The translations under genes were made by a program, and so were the position numbers. From NCBI RefSeq assembly GCF_024435355.1, contig NZ_JAMJWG010000008.1, forward strand, positions 62,001-126,000: 64,000 nt of DNA. The letters run 5' to 3'. The notes beneath the pieces were generated by a model that was not told the origin of the DNA, ran no database searches, and was given only the letters and a program-made list of their open reading frames with translations. This document shows positions 8,700 to 16,752 of the stretch, piece after piece; position 1 is the stretch's first letter; every line of letters starts with the position of its first letter. The stretch is from Streptomyces odontomachi. Lineage in GTDB: Bacteria > Actinomycetota > Actinomycetes > Streptomycetales > Streptomycetaceae.

Positions 8700-9718
8700 C
8701 CGTCACTCCCGAAACTGATCCGTAGCCGAACGGTGCCAGGGCCGAGGTGGAGCTCGTCGCCGTCCTCCAGCGCGTACGGGGTTCCGGTGGCCAGCCGGGA
8801 GCTTCTCGGGCGGCCGTCGAAGTCCAGTTCCGGGTTGAGGAACGAGGCGTTCTGGTCCGGCTTCGGCACGTGCTCGACCAGCGGTTTTCCGTCGTCGTCG
8901 AGGAAGACCCGGACATGGACGCGGGAGATCTGGGCGGTGTCGTTCGCCCCGAGACCCGCGGTGACGTCCGTGACGCCCGGGCGGCTGGCCGAGCCGCGGC
9001 CCAGGGTGAGGCCCTCGGCGGGCACGGTGAGCGCGTCCCGGACCTTGGGGCCGTGCTGGACGATCACCCGGATCGGCCCGGTGTCGGACACCTGCGGCAG
9101 CGGTGGTTCCACCAGGATCTCGGTCACGTCGAAGTAGCAGGTGCGGCAGTACCAGCGGGAGCCCTGCTCGCTCACCTGCCGGGCCGTCAGTTCCTCGCTG
9201 GCATGGACGCAGCCGGTCGTGTCGGAGGTGTGCCGGAACCGTCTCTCCGAGTCGGTGCGCAGCAGGCCCGCCTTCTTGAGCTTCTTCAGACGGTCCCGCT
9301 CGATCTCCGCGTCGGTGGCCACCCCGAGCTGGCGCAGGCTGAGGATGACCCGCCCGCGAATCCTGCGCACGCTCCACACCCGCGAGCCGTTGCCCTGCAA
9401 CCAGGGGTGCTCCCGGCGGGCGTAGCGGAAGTTGTCGCCGGAGACGATGGCCGCGCCGTACAGCTGCGCCAGGGAGAGGATCCGGTCGTCGGCGTCCCCC
9501 TGGTGGACCTGCAACCACTGGGCGCGTTCGGCCTGCGCGACGAGGCCCTGGTCGGTCAGGAAGGGCCGGACCGTCGCGTCCAGGACCGCGATGGCGTCGG
9601 CGCGGGGGTACTCCCGCAGCCAGGCGTCCCGCACGTCGACGACCCGCGCGAAGGACCATGGAGTCTGCCTGGTCGCGGCCACGTTCGACGCGTCGATGAT
9701 CACGTTCGGAACGGTCAT
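8696..9718 (-). CDS. PIN/NYN-like putative nuclease fused to FHA domain
   Basis: The protein is 340 residues from the ATG that overlaps the vWA stop by four bases (ATGA); a GTG six bases upstream is an alternative. The N-terminal ~115 residues look like a PIN/NYN (Zc3h12a-type) ribonuclease fold. Strand-end acidic residues are D9 (IIDASNV), D47 (VLDATV), D77/D78 (DADDRIL) and D95 (IVSGDN), the arrangement of the metal-binding acidic tetrad. A basic middle with a possible zinc knuckle (CVH and WYCRTC) follows. The C-terminus is a forkhead-associated domain: LGRG, SRVH, then an Asn-containing loop, the phosphothreonine-reading residues of the family. The nuclease assignment rests on pattern recognition only. 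A divergent paralogue starts at 13775. Confidence 0.75.
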   Translation of the reverse strand: MTVPNVIIDASNVAATRQTPWSFARVVDVRDAWLREYPRADAIAVLDATVRPFLTDQGLVAQAERAQWLQVHQGDADDRILSLAQLYGAAIVSGDNFRYARREHPWLQGNGSRVWSVRRIRGRVILSLRQLGVATDAEIERDRLKKLKKAGLLRTDSERRFRHTSDTTGCVHASEELTARQVSEQGSRWYCRTCYFDVTEILVEPPLPQVSDTGPIRVIVQHGPKVRDALTVPAEGLTLGRGSASRPGVTDVTAGLGANDTAQISRVHVRVFLDDDGKPLVEHVPKPDQNASFLNPELDFDGRPRSSRLATGTPYALEDGDELHLGPGTVRLRISFGSDG

Positions 9719-11301
9719 GACCACCCTTGCCCGGGCGAGGGCGGCTCGGTGGGAGCGTCGGCGACGCCGTGCTCGACGGTGTCGGAGCCACCGCGGTAGG
9801 CGTCGCTGCGGTACGGATCCCCGCCGGACGCACCGTGGTCGCCGGTGCCGTACGACCCCCCGGTGCCGTACGACCCGCCGCCCGGGTACGCCCCGCCGTA
9901 CGGCTCGTCGTCGTCATCGTCGTCGTCCAGGCTCTGCTGACGGCGGCGTTGCCGGATCTCGTCCGGCATCTCCACCCGGATGTCCTGGAACCACTCCGGT
10001 TTGCTCCGCGTGGAGCTGCGACTGGAGGTGGCGCGGGACTCGTTCGCCACGTCCTTCGGCTGCATTCCGTCCCGCAGGCCGCCGGCGGCCTGGAGGAACG
10101 CGTCCACGAGGACCGGGTCCGGGATCTGCCGGGCCCGCTCCAGGCCCTCCTCGTAGATCAGCTCCTGCTCGCGTGCCGAGCCGGCGGTGGCCACCCTGTC
10201 GTTGATCTCCCGTTCCAGCTCGGCGGCGGCGATCTCACGGCCGTACTCCAGGTGCAGGATCTGCGCGTGGGGGTTGTCCACCGTGCACACCTCGACCTTC
10301 GCGGTCGCCAGCTCCCGCGCGTCCGGCCCCGAGCCGATCCGCCCGCTCGCCTTGGCCACGACCAGCTGCCCGTTGCTGGCCCGGTCGGGCGCCCGCATCT
10401 TCAGCACGTAACGCAGCTGGCCGGCGTCCCCGGTACCGACCGCGCCGAGGCTGAGGCGGACCTTGCCCGGACGCCGGCCGCCGCCGTCGGAGACCACGCC
10501 GTCGAGCCGTCGGCGCACCGGGTCGAGCTGGTAGACGTCGACCACCTGGAAGTGCGGGCTGATCTCCAGGGACAGCTCGGCGCTGCCCGCGGCCACGTCC
10601 CTGCCGAAGGCCGCGAAACTCGCGGTGATCTCCTTCATCTTCTCGGCCGCGGTGGCACGGGAGGACACGTGCGCCGTCATCCCGGTCGGGGCGAGCCCCT
10701 CCAGGAGGCCGTAGTCGGCACCCGCGCCGATGCCGATGACATCGGTGTGCAGCCCGCGCGCGCTCGCGTCCCGGGCGATCCGGGCGAGCTGGTGCGGGTC
10801 GGTCTCCCCGAAGTTGGGCAGCCCGTCGCTGAGCAGCACGACCCGGCGGGAGGCGGCCCGCTGCCGCCCCAGCTCGCTGTACGCCCGCCGCAGGGCGTCT
10901 TCGATGTTGGTCCAACCCCGCTCGGTCTCGACGTTGCCGTTCCACCGGCCCTTGCGGCGGAGTTCGCCGACCGCGCCGGAGAAACGGAGGCCGGCCCGCT
11001 GGGCGAAGGTGATCACTTCGACGTGGGCGTGCGGGGGCAGCGCGGCCAGCAGCTCGCGGACCCCGGTCTCCGCGACGTCCTTGCGGCTGGTGTCCCGCGG
11101 GTTGTCCGGATCGGCGAACTCGTCCGTGTGGGAGTCGGCCTTGATCTCCATCGACCAGCTGTCGTCGACGGCCAGGACGTAGGCGATGCCCTCCCCGACC
11201 CGGTCGGCGCGGCGCAGTACCCGCATGGCCACGGAGAGGAAGAACTCGTCGCCGAGATGGACTTCCGGACGGTCGGATCGGATGTGGATGTCCTCAGTCA
11301 T
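9715..11301 (-). CDS. von Willebrand factor A (vWA) domain protein, TerY/Ser-kinase-associated type
   Basis: The 528-residue protein starts at an ATG overlapping the PP2C stop (ATGA). The vWA domain spans about residues 20-245 with a complete metal-ion-dependent adhesion site: D46-x-S48-x-S50 (DDSWS), a Thr in GWTNIEDAL and the Asp of LLSDGLPN. Next comes a beta-rich segment, then a C-terminal low-complexity tail with an eight-residue acidic run and Gly/Ser/Tyr-rich repeats (GGSYGTG). There is no signal peptide, so it is cytosolic. vWA proteins paired with a PP2C phosphatase and a Ser/Thr kinase form known bacterial stress-signalling triads, where the vWA protein is thought to assemble or present partners. 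The disordered tail could hold phosphosites for the FHA proteins (inference). Confidence 0.88.
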   Translation of the reverse strand: MTEDIHIRSDRPEVHLGDEFFLSVAMRVLRRADRVGEGIAYVLAVDDSWSMEIKADSHTDEFADPDNPRDTSRKDVAETGVRELLAALPPHAHVEVITFAQRAGLRFSGAVGELRRKGRWNGNVETERGWTNIEDALRRAYSELGRQRAASRRVVLLSDGLPNFGETDPHQLARIARDASARGLHTDVIGIGAGADYGLLEGLAPTGMTAHVSSRATAAEKMKEITASFAAFGRDVAAGSAELSLEISPHFQVVDVYQLDPVRRRLDGVVSDGGGRRPGKVRLSLGAVGTGDAGQLRYVLKMRAPDRASNGQLVVAKASGRIGSGPDARELATAKVEVCTVDNPHAQILHLEYGREIAAAELEREINDRVATAGSAREQELIYEEGLERARQIPDPVLVDAFLQAAGGLRDGMQPKDVANESRATSSRSSTRSKPEWFQDIRVEMPDEIRQRRRQQSLDDDDDDDEPYGGAYPGGGSYGTGGSYGTGDHGASGGDPYRSDAYRGGSDTVEHGVADAPTEPPSPGQGWS

Positions 11302-12674
11302 GCGTCCTTCGCCTCTCCGATTGCACACACCACCGCCGTGGCGTTGTCCCAGCCGCCCAGGGCCTCCGCACGCTGCACGAGGGCGGCGGCGAGCGCGGGC
11401 GCCACGGGACGCCCCGACGCCTCCAGCTGCGCGGCCAGCTCGGCGAGCACGGCACCGAACCACCGGTCGCGCTCCGGCTCCGTCGCACCGTCCGAGGCGA
11501 GCAGCAGCAGATCCCCGGGGGCGAGCTCGACCGTGCTGGAGGACCAGTGGCCGGGGCCGTTGCCGAGGAAGTTCACCAGCGCCGAACCCTCGCCCTCGGC
11601 GTGCGGGGTGACCCGCAGCTGCTCGGCGTAACCGGTGTGGGCGGGAGTCAGCTTCCAGGCCGCGTAGGGCACGTCACGCCCCGTGCGGCCGTCCTGCCCG
11701 GCCGAGCGCAGCGGCCGTACCAGCCAGGCCTCCGCGTCACCCACGGACACCAGGGCCGCCGTGCCGTCCGGGTGCACGGTCGCCAGCACGGCGGCGGCGC
11801 TGCCCGTGTCGGTGGCCCGGCCGACGGCCGCGTCCAGCTCGTCCACCAGCTGCTGCGGGGGCCGGTCCTCGTCCGTTCGCCAGCCGCGCTCGGCCTGGTC
11901 GAGCGCCGCGCGGGAAGCGGTCGCACCGGACCCGTCGCCGTCGCCCGTCACCCCGTCGAACACGGCGCACCGCACGCTGCCGGACGCGCCGCGCAGGGCG
12001 CCGGCCGCGTCCTCGTTGTCCGTGTGCGGGTCGCCCTTGGCCTTGCGGGAGCCCACGGCGCTCTCGCGGTAGCAGGTGGCCGAGATCCGGGCCATGGCAC
12101 GGCGGCCCAGGGCCTCGTGCAGCGGGGCCATGCCCGCCGTCACGCCCTGCCGCAGCTCGTGGCCGAGCAGCCGGTGGCAGACCGCGTCGAGGCCCGGCGG
12201 GAAGGTCCCGGCGAACACGTCGAGCATGCGCAGGGCGTCCCGCAGGTCCAGGCAGGGCCGCTCCGCGACCGCGTCCACCAACGCCTGCACCAGGACGCGC
12301 CGGTCCCTCGGGGGCGGTGTGACGTCGCGCCGGTCGCGGGGCCGGATGCCGCCGTCGAAGTCGTAGCGGGGCAGTGCGGCCACCTGCCAGCCCTCGTACG
12401 CGTCGTGGCGTACCGACTCGGTCGCCAGGCAGCCGGGGCCGACCCGCTCCAGCGCGAAGTCCACCTGGCGCCACAGCGCGGGCAGCGCCGCGAGCAGCTC
12501 GGTGCGCTCGAGGCTGCCGTAGCGCAGGACGCTCTCCCGCAGGGTCGGCGCCAGTTCCTGGTTCCACCGCACCACGATCTCGGGCACGGCGACGGCCTCG
12601 AACTCGGGTTCCCGGACCTGCCGGCCGTCCTCCTGCCCCGTTCCCCCGCCGGCGCCGCCCACCGTGGGCTCCAT
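11298..12674 (-). CDS. PP2C-family protein phosphatase with extra N-terminal domain
   Basis: A 458-residue protein starting at ATG, three bases after the stop of the coiled-coil gene. The N-terminal ~200 residues are helical and unrecognised. The C-terminal part is a PP2C-type metal-dependent Ser/Thr phosphatase, with acidic and Gly motifs in family order: DNEDA, VFDGVTGDGDG, SVGDAEAWL, LLLASDGATE and GGWDNATAVV. Those aspartates bind the two metal ions. In this operon it is the natural opposing enzyme to the kinase. The N-terminal extension may act in sensing or docking. No membrane segment is seen. Confidence 0.85.
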   Translation of the reverse strand: MEPTVGGAGGGTGQEDGRQVREPEFEAVAVPEIVVRWNQELAPTLRESVLRYGSLERTELLAALPALWRQVDFALERVGPGCLATESVRHDAYEGWQVAALPRYDFDGGIRPRDRRDVTPPPRDRRVLVQALVDAVAERPCLDLRDALRMLDVFAGTFPPGLDAVCHRLLGHELRQGVTAGMAPLHEALGRRAMARISATCYRESAVGSRKAKGDPHTDNEDAAGALRGASGSVRCAVFDGVTGDGDGSGATASRAALDQAERGWRTDEDRPPQQLVDELDAAVGRATDTGSAAAVLATVHPDGTAALVSVGDAEAWLVRPLRSAGQDGRTGRDVPYAAWKLTPAHTGYAEQLRVTPHAEGEGSALVNFLGNGPGHWSSSTVELAPGDLLLLASDGATEPERDRWFGAVLAELAAQLEASGRPVAPALAAALVQRAEALGGWDNATAVVCAIGEAKDA

Positions 12675-12677
12675 GGC

Positions 12678-13670
12678 TCACGCCCCCTTGAGTACGAAGA
12701 TCAGCGCGATCGCGATCACGACCACCGCGCCCACCAGCACGAGGCGCTGCGCCGCCGTGCGCTGGGCGCGGGTCAGCTCCTCGGCCAGGCGGGCCCGTTC
12801 GCCCTCGGCGTGCTGGGCGCGGAACTGCCAGTGCTGCACGGCCTGCGCGACCTCGTCGCGCGCCACGGTCACCTGCCGCTGCGCCTCGGCCTGCGCGGCG
12901 GCGACCCGCTGCTCGGCGCTCTCCTCGGCGCGCAGCACCGCCTCCTGCGCCCGGTGCTCGCGGGCCGCGGCGCGCTGCTCGGCCGCCTCGGTCTGCTGGA
13001 CCAGCGCCCGTCGTGCGGCGGCGAGTTCCTCCTCCGCCCGGCGGGCCGCGGCTGCGGCGTCCGCCCGGGCCCGCTCGCGCTCCTCCGCCACGGCGCGGTG
13101 CAGCATGCCTTCCACGTCAGGCCCTTCACCGACCGGGAACGGCCTGGCCCTGCGGGGCTCGCCGGCGTCCAGCGGCTCGGTGTCGGCATAGAGTTCGGCG
13201 ACGGAGAGGGCGGCGCCCACCGACGGTTCGCCGAGTGCCAGCGGCACGGGGCGCACGATGAGCCGGGCCGGGTCGACGACGGTGACCGGACGCCAGCCGC
13301 TGAAGCCGTCGGGCGCGCCGTCGTACTCGACGGTGACGGTGCATCCGGATCCGAGCACCGCCGTCGCGCCGTCGACCTGGGCCCACAGGGTCTCGCCGAC
13401 CGTCAGCAGCGACGCGACCACCTCGGACGAAGGAACCGGCACTCCCGCACCGGGCGCCGGAGCAGGGGTCCCGGCGCCGGCGAAGCTGCCCCAGTCGGAG
13501 CCGCCGCCGTCCGCGCCGGGTGCGGAGGGGGTGTCGCGGGGGGCGCGGGGGGCGCGGGCGGGCTCCGCGGCGAAGCTGCCCCACTCGTCGTCGGCCGGGC
13601 GGGCGGGCGGGGCCGCCGCGTCCTGCCCTGCGGACGGCTCCTCGTCCATGAACGAACCCCACTCGGACAC
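12678..13670 (-). CDS. Tail-anchored coiled-coil protein with three WGSF motifs
   Basis: First gene of the operon. The start is uncertain: I chose a GTG preceded by GGGGGG, while a TTG at 13682 (after GGAG) adds four residues. Three copies of a short motif, EWGSF, EWGSF and DWGSF, lie in the first ~70 residues, separated by Ala/Pro-rich linkers typical of disordered docking segments. A globular beta-rich region follows (about 80-190). Then comes a ~110-residue Ala/Glu/Arg heptad-rich coiled coil. The last ~22 residues are a single hydrophobic helix ending in KGA. With no N-terminal signal, this looks like a tail-anchored membrane protein facing the cytoplasm. It could tether the phosphatase, vWA and kinase proteins at the membrane. 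No family was recognised. Confidence 0.75.
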   Translation of the reverse strand: MSEWGSFMDEEPSAGQDAAAPPARPADDEWGSFAAEPARAPRAPRDTPSAPGADGGGSDWGSFAGAGTPAPAPGAGVPVPSSEVVASLLTVGETLWAQVDGATAVLGSGCTVTVEYDGAPDGFSGWRPVTVVDPARLIVRPVPLALGEPSVGAALSVAELYADTEPLDAGEPRRARPFPVGEGPDVEGMLHRAVAEERERARADAAAAARRAEEELAAARRALVQQTEAAEQRAAAREHRAQEAVLRAEESAEQRVAAAQAEAQRQVTVARDEVAQAVQHWQFRAQHAEGERARLAEELTRAQRTAAQRLVLVGAVVVIAIALIFVLKGA

Positions 13671-13774
13671 AACGCCCCCCAACGTCTCCGGTTCGTCAAC
13701 ACTACTGCCCTACTGAGTTATTACCATGACGTCAGGTCAGCAGCCTGGGAGATCTGTCGAGGGAGCAGAACACC

Positions 13775-14917
13775 TTGGAGAAGCATCTGACAGCGGACTT
13801 CGAGGAGGCCTGTTTCCTCGTCGACCTCTCGAACGTCGTGCGCCGGCAGGACCTGGGCGAGCCCGGACTGCGCTCCCTGCGCCGCCTGGCCCTGGTCGTC
13901 GACGCGGCGGCCGAACTCGCCCGCGATCCCGACGTGAAGCTGTATCTGGTGGCCGACCGCAGCCTGCGGGCCGGCGGACGCCGCGAGTTCACCGATCCGG
14001 CGGACCTGCGCATGCTCGCGAAGTGGGTGCGGCAGGGCCTGGTCGAGGAGCTCGGCGACGCCGACGAACGCGTCCTGGAGCTGTGCGAGATGACCGGGAT
14101 CCCGGTCATCTCGGGCGACCGCTACCGCGACGCACGCGACGAGTACCCCTTCCTCCAGGGCAACACGGACGACTTCCTGGAACCGATGCCAGGACCTGGC
14201 GGCACGGTCCGGCTGGTCCCCCTCGACATGGGGGTGGCGAGCGCGGTGCAGATCTCCCGGAAGAAGGAGGAGTCGGTACTGAAGAAGCAGGGCCTCCTCG
14301 GGCCGCAGCGCAGGCCGCGCTCCGAGATCGTGCGGCGCAACTGGCGCTGTCCCGAGCCGCGTTGCACCCTCTACGACTCCCGCAAGGGCGCCTACGCGAT
14401 GCTGCCCCGGATGCGCCGCGGCGAGCCGACGTGCGAACAGCACGGCCTCAAGCTGATCAACGACGGGCCGCGCATCGGCACGGCACAGGTCAAGCTGATG
14501 ATCGCCGACCGGGTCGCGGCCCGCTTCACGCTGGAGGACGAGTCCACGGTGCGGATCGGCCGCGCCCCCGGGCCCGGCGGAATCGCCCTGCACGACCTGC
14601 TCCCCGCCCGGTCGGCCACCCGGGTCAGCCGGGCGCACGTGGAGATCAGGGTCTCCGGCGGTGTGGTGCGCGTGACGGACGTGAGCAGCTTCGGCACCCG
14701 CTGGCGCCCCACTGCCGGCAAGACGGGCCCCGGGCCCTGGCGCGAGCTGGCCAAGGGCACCTGGCGCGACTTCCACGCCGGTGACGAGCTGCAACTGGCG
14801 GAGGGCATCCTGCTGACCCGCAGCGGACGCCGCTTCCCCACGGAACTGGCCCAGCAGTGGCAACGCGGCACGCCGCCACCGGATGAGGCTTCGGCGGCGG
14901 AGACGCGGATGTACTAG
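13775..14917 (+). CDS. PIN/NYN-like putative nuclease with zinc knuckle and FHA domain (paralogue)
   Basis: The 380-residue protein is divergent from the signalling operon, with ~100 bp between them. It probably starts at TTG, nine bases after GGGAG. It mirrors the protein at 8696-9718. The N-terminal acidic positions D17 (LVDLSNV), D61 (LVADRS), D97 (DADERV) and D115 (VISGD) fit a PIN/NYN metal site. The linker has CPEPRC and CEQHG, a likely zinc-binding site. The C-terminal FHA domain has IGR, then SRAH, but a Gly-Thr replaces the usual Asn in its last loop. Its TAG stop is the CTAG of the adjacent MITE-like element. Shared architecture and position suggest both nuclease-FHA proteins serve one pathway; enzymatic activity is unproven. 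Confidence 0.75.
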   Translation: MEKHLTADFEEACFLVDLSNVVRRQDLGEPGLRSLRRLALVVDAAAELARDPDVKLYLVADRSLRAGGRREFTDPADLRMLAKWVRQGLVEELGDADERVLELCEMTGIPVISGDRYRDARDEYPFLQGNTDDFLEPMPGPGGTVRLVPLDMGVASAVQISRKKEESVLKKQGLLGPQRRPRSEIVRRNWRCPEPRCTLYDSRKGAYAMLPRMRRGEPTCEQHGLKLINDGPRIGTAQVKLMIADRVAARFTLEDESTVRIGRAPGPGGIALHDLLPARSATRVSRAHVEIRVSGGVVRVTDVSSFGTRWRPTAGKTGPGPWRELAKGTWRDFHAGDELQLAEGILLTRSGRRFPTELAQQWQRGTPPPDEASAAETRMY

Positions 14918-15081
14918 GGGGTGTCTGACAAATGCCCGCGGCGTCGCGTCGTCTGGCACGCACGCTCGCCGCGTTGCCGAAACGCCCACGTGACTCCGCC
15001 ACGAGGGCGCTTCGGCGCCTTGCGATCGCACGCACCAGACGACGCTCCTTCTCCCGCGCTCATTTGTCAGACACCCCCTAG
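14914..15081 (+). mobile_element. 168-bp hairpin MITE-like element with CTAG ends
   Basis: Perfect 21-bp inverted termini run inward from CTAG (left arm 14914-14934 beginning CTAGGGGGTGTCTGAC; right arm 15061-15081). Pairing continues imperfectly inward (GCGTCGTCTGG with CCAGACGACGC; GCCGAAACGCCC with GGGCGCTTCGGC), so the whole element folds into one long hairpin. It has no coding capacity. The CTAG at both ends fits a YTAR-type target duplication as made by IS5-family transposases (family knowledge; mobiliser inferred). It fills the space between two convergent genes and could also work as a bidirectional terminator. Confidence 0.75.
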
Positions 15082-15088
15082 GGCCGGT

Positions 15089-16579
15089 TCACCCCGCGTC
15101 GCCCCGCACCCGGCGTGCCAGCGGCACGCACAGCCCCAGTGCCAGCAGCGCCGCCACCCCGGTGACGAGGAGCGACAGCTGGTAGGCCCCGAGGGACGGG
15201 ATGTCCGTCGCCGCGACGGTGTGGGCCGAGAAGAAGGACGCGACGATGGCGCTGCCGACCGAGTTGCCGATGGCGTAGAGCACCACCGACAGGCCGACGG
15301 CGATGCCCGATTCGGCCTTGGGGACGCTGCGCAGGATGACGATCTGGGTGACGGCGAGGGTGATGGCCAACCCCATGGAGTCGATCAGGAGCGCGGCCAT
15401 GGTGGCGCCGGCGTGTGCCACCAGCGGTCCGTAGAGGGCGAAGCTCACCACGAGCAGGCCCGTGCCGACGGCCAGCGCCGCCACATGGCGCCCGCGGTTG
15501 ACCAGGTGCCGGATGACGAAGAAGGCGAGGACGGAGCCGAGTAGTTGCGGCAGCGCGTACCAGGCCACCTGGACGGGTGACCATCCGTAGCCGGCGCCGG
15601 TGGCCTTCGGGGTCTGGGCGAGCCGGGTGATGGCCGACAGGGCGCTGTAGATGCCGAGCGCGGCCAGGAAGGTGATCGCGTAGGGCAGCCGGACCGCGGG
15701 GTTGGTGAGGTGGCGGACGCTGATGAGGGGATGGGTGGCCACCCGCTGCTGGAGGAACCAGCCGACGAGGACGGCGACGCCGAGCAGCGCGGCGGCCAGG
15801 ACACCCGGCGAGCCCCAGCCCCAGGTGGGCCCCTCCGTCACGGCGAGCAGCACGCCCACCAGGCCGGCGGCGAGCAGCACGGCGCCGGTGATGTCGAGAC
15901 CGCCCGATGCCCGCTCGTCGCTGTCCCGGATCCCGACGATCACCGCGACCAGGCCGGCGGCGGAGGCGACGGCGCCCACCACGAAGAAGCTGCGCCAGGA
16001 GGCGTGCCCGGTGGCGGCGAGCGCGCCGAGCAGCAGCCCGGCGGAGATGCCGGCACCGGTACCGGTGTGGATGGCGCCGATCGTGGTGCGGGCCCGCTGC
16101 GGTGCCATGGTGTCGGAGGCGATGGCCTCGGGCAGGGCGAGCATCGGCAGGACCGCGCCCATCAGGACACGGGCGAGCAGCAGGCCGGCGAAGCCGGTGC
16201 TGAAGCAGCCGATCAGCGAACCGGCGAGCACCAGCGACAGCGAGACGATCACCACGGTCTTCTTGCCGACCAGGTCGGCGAGCCGGGAGAGCACCGCGAG
16301 GAACACGGCGCCCGACAGCAGGCTGCCGGTGACCAGCCACGACGTGGTCGCGGGCACGGTGCCGATCGCGGTGCCGATCGCCGGGAGCAGCGGGATGATG
16401 CCGACCTGGAGCAGCTGAAGGCTGAGGCCGAGGTAGATCAGGATCACCACCGCGCCAGCGCCGTTCACCTCGCGGCCCGCTGCGGCGGTGGCCGGCCCCG
16501 GGGCAGCGGATGTGCCGGCGGGATCGGGGGCCGCCGCGCCCTCCACCGGGCGCGGCATGTCATCGGCCGAGGCGGTCAT
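15089..16579 (-). CDS. MFS transporter, multidrug (DHA2-like) type
   Basis: A 496-residue major facilitator with a ~40-residue Ala/Pro-rich cytoplasmic N-terminus and about 12-14 hydrophobic helices. The loop-2/3 motif is RLADLVGKKTVV (G-x-L-a-D-x-x-G-x-k-x-x-x related). The longer helix count and sequence style fit the proton-driven DHA2 drug/metabolite exporters. The start is strongly supported by GGAGGTGACGC in front of ATG. A PadR regulator gene lies upstream on the same strand, and its family commonly controls such exporters. The stop codon is only seven bases from the right end of the MITE-like element. Confidence 0.85.
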   Translation of the reverse strand: MTASADDMPRPVEGAAAPDPAGTSAAPGPATAAAGREVNGAGAVVILIYLGLSLQLLQVGIIPLLPAIGTAIGTVPATTSWLVTGSLLSGAVFLAVLSRLADLVGKKTVVIVSLSLVLAGSLIGCFSTGFAGLLLARVLMGAVLPMLALPEAIASDTMAPQRARTTIGAIHTGTGAGISAGLLLGALAATGHASWRSFFVVGAVASAAGLVAVIVGIRDSDERASGGLDITGAVLLAAGLVGVLLAVTEGPTWGWGSPGVLAAALLGVAVLVGWFLQQRVATHPLISVRHLTNPAVRLPYAITFLAALGIYSALSAITRLAQTPKATGAGYGWSPVQVAWYALPQLLGSVLAFFVIRHLVNRGRHVAALAVGTGLLVVSFALYGPLVAHAGATMAALLIDSMGLAITLAVTQIVILRSVPKAESGIAVGLSVVLYAIGNSVGSAIVASFFSAHTVAATDIPSLGAYQLSLLVTGVAALLALGLCVPLARRVRGDAG

Positions 16580-16752
16580 GCGTCACCTCCGCGGTGAACG
16601 GCGACCGGGCCCCGCAGGGGCCGGTACGGGCTGGGACGCGCGTGGTGACACTGGGACCTCCCGAGGGCAGCGTGGTGAGCGCCACTCGACCATGGCGACC
16701 ACATTTCAGTCAACCCATACGTACTTGCCGACCTACATGATCGTTCCAGGAC

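Noticed and set aside
15078..16340. Overlapping 420-codon minus frame at the MFS gene
   Set aside because: It is the +1 shadow of the DHA2 transporter; Arg/Pro/His-rich, no hydrophobic helices.
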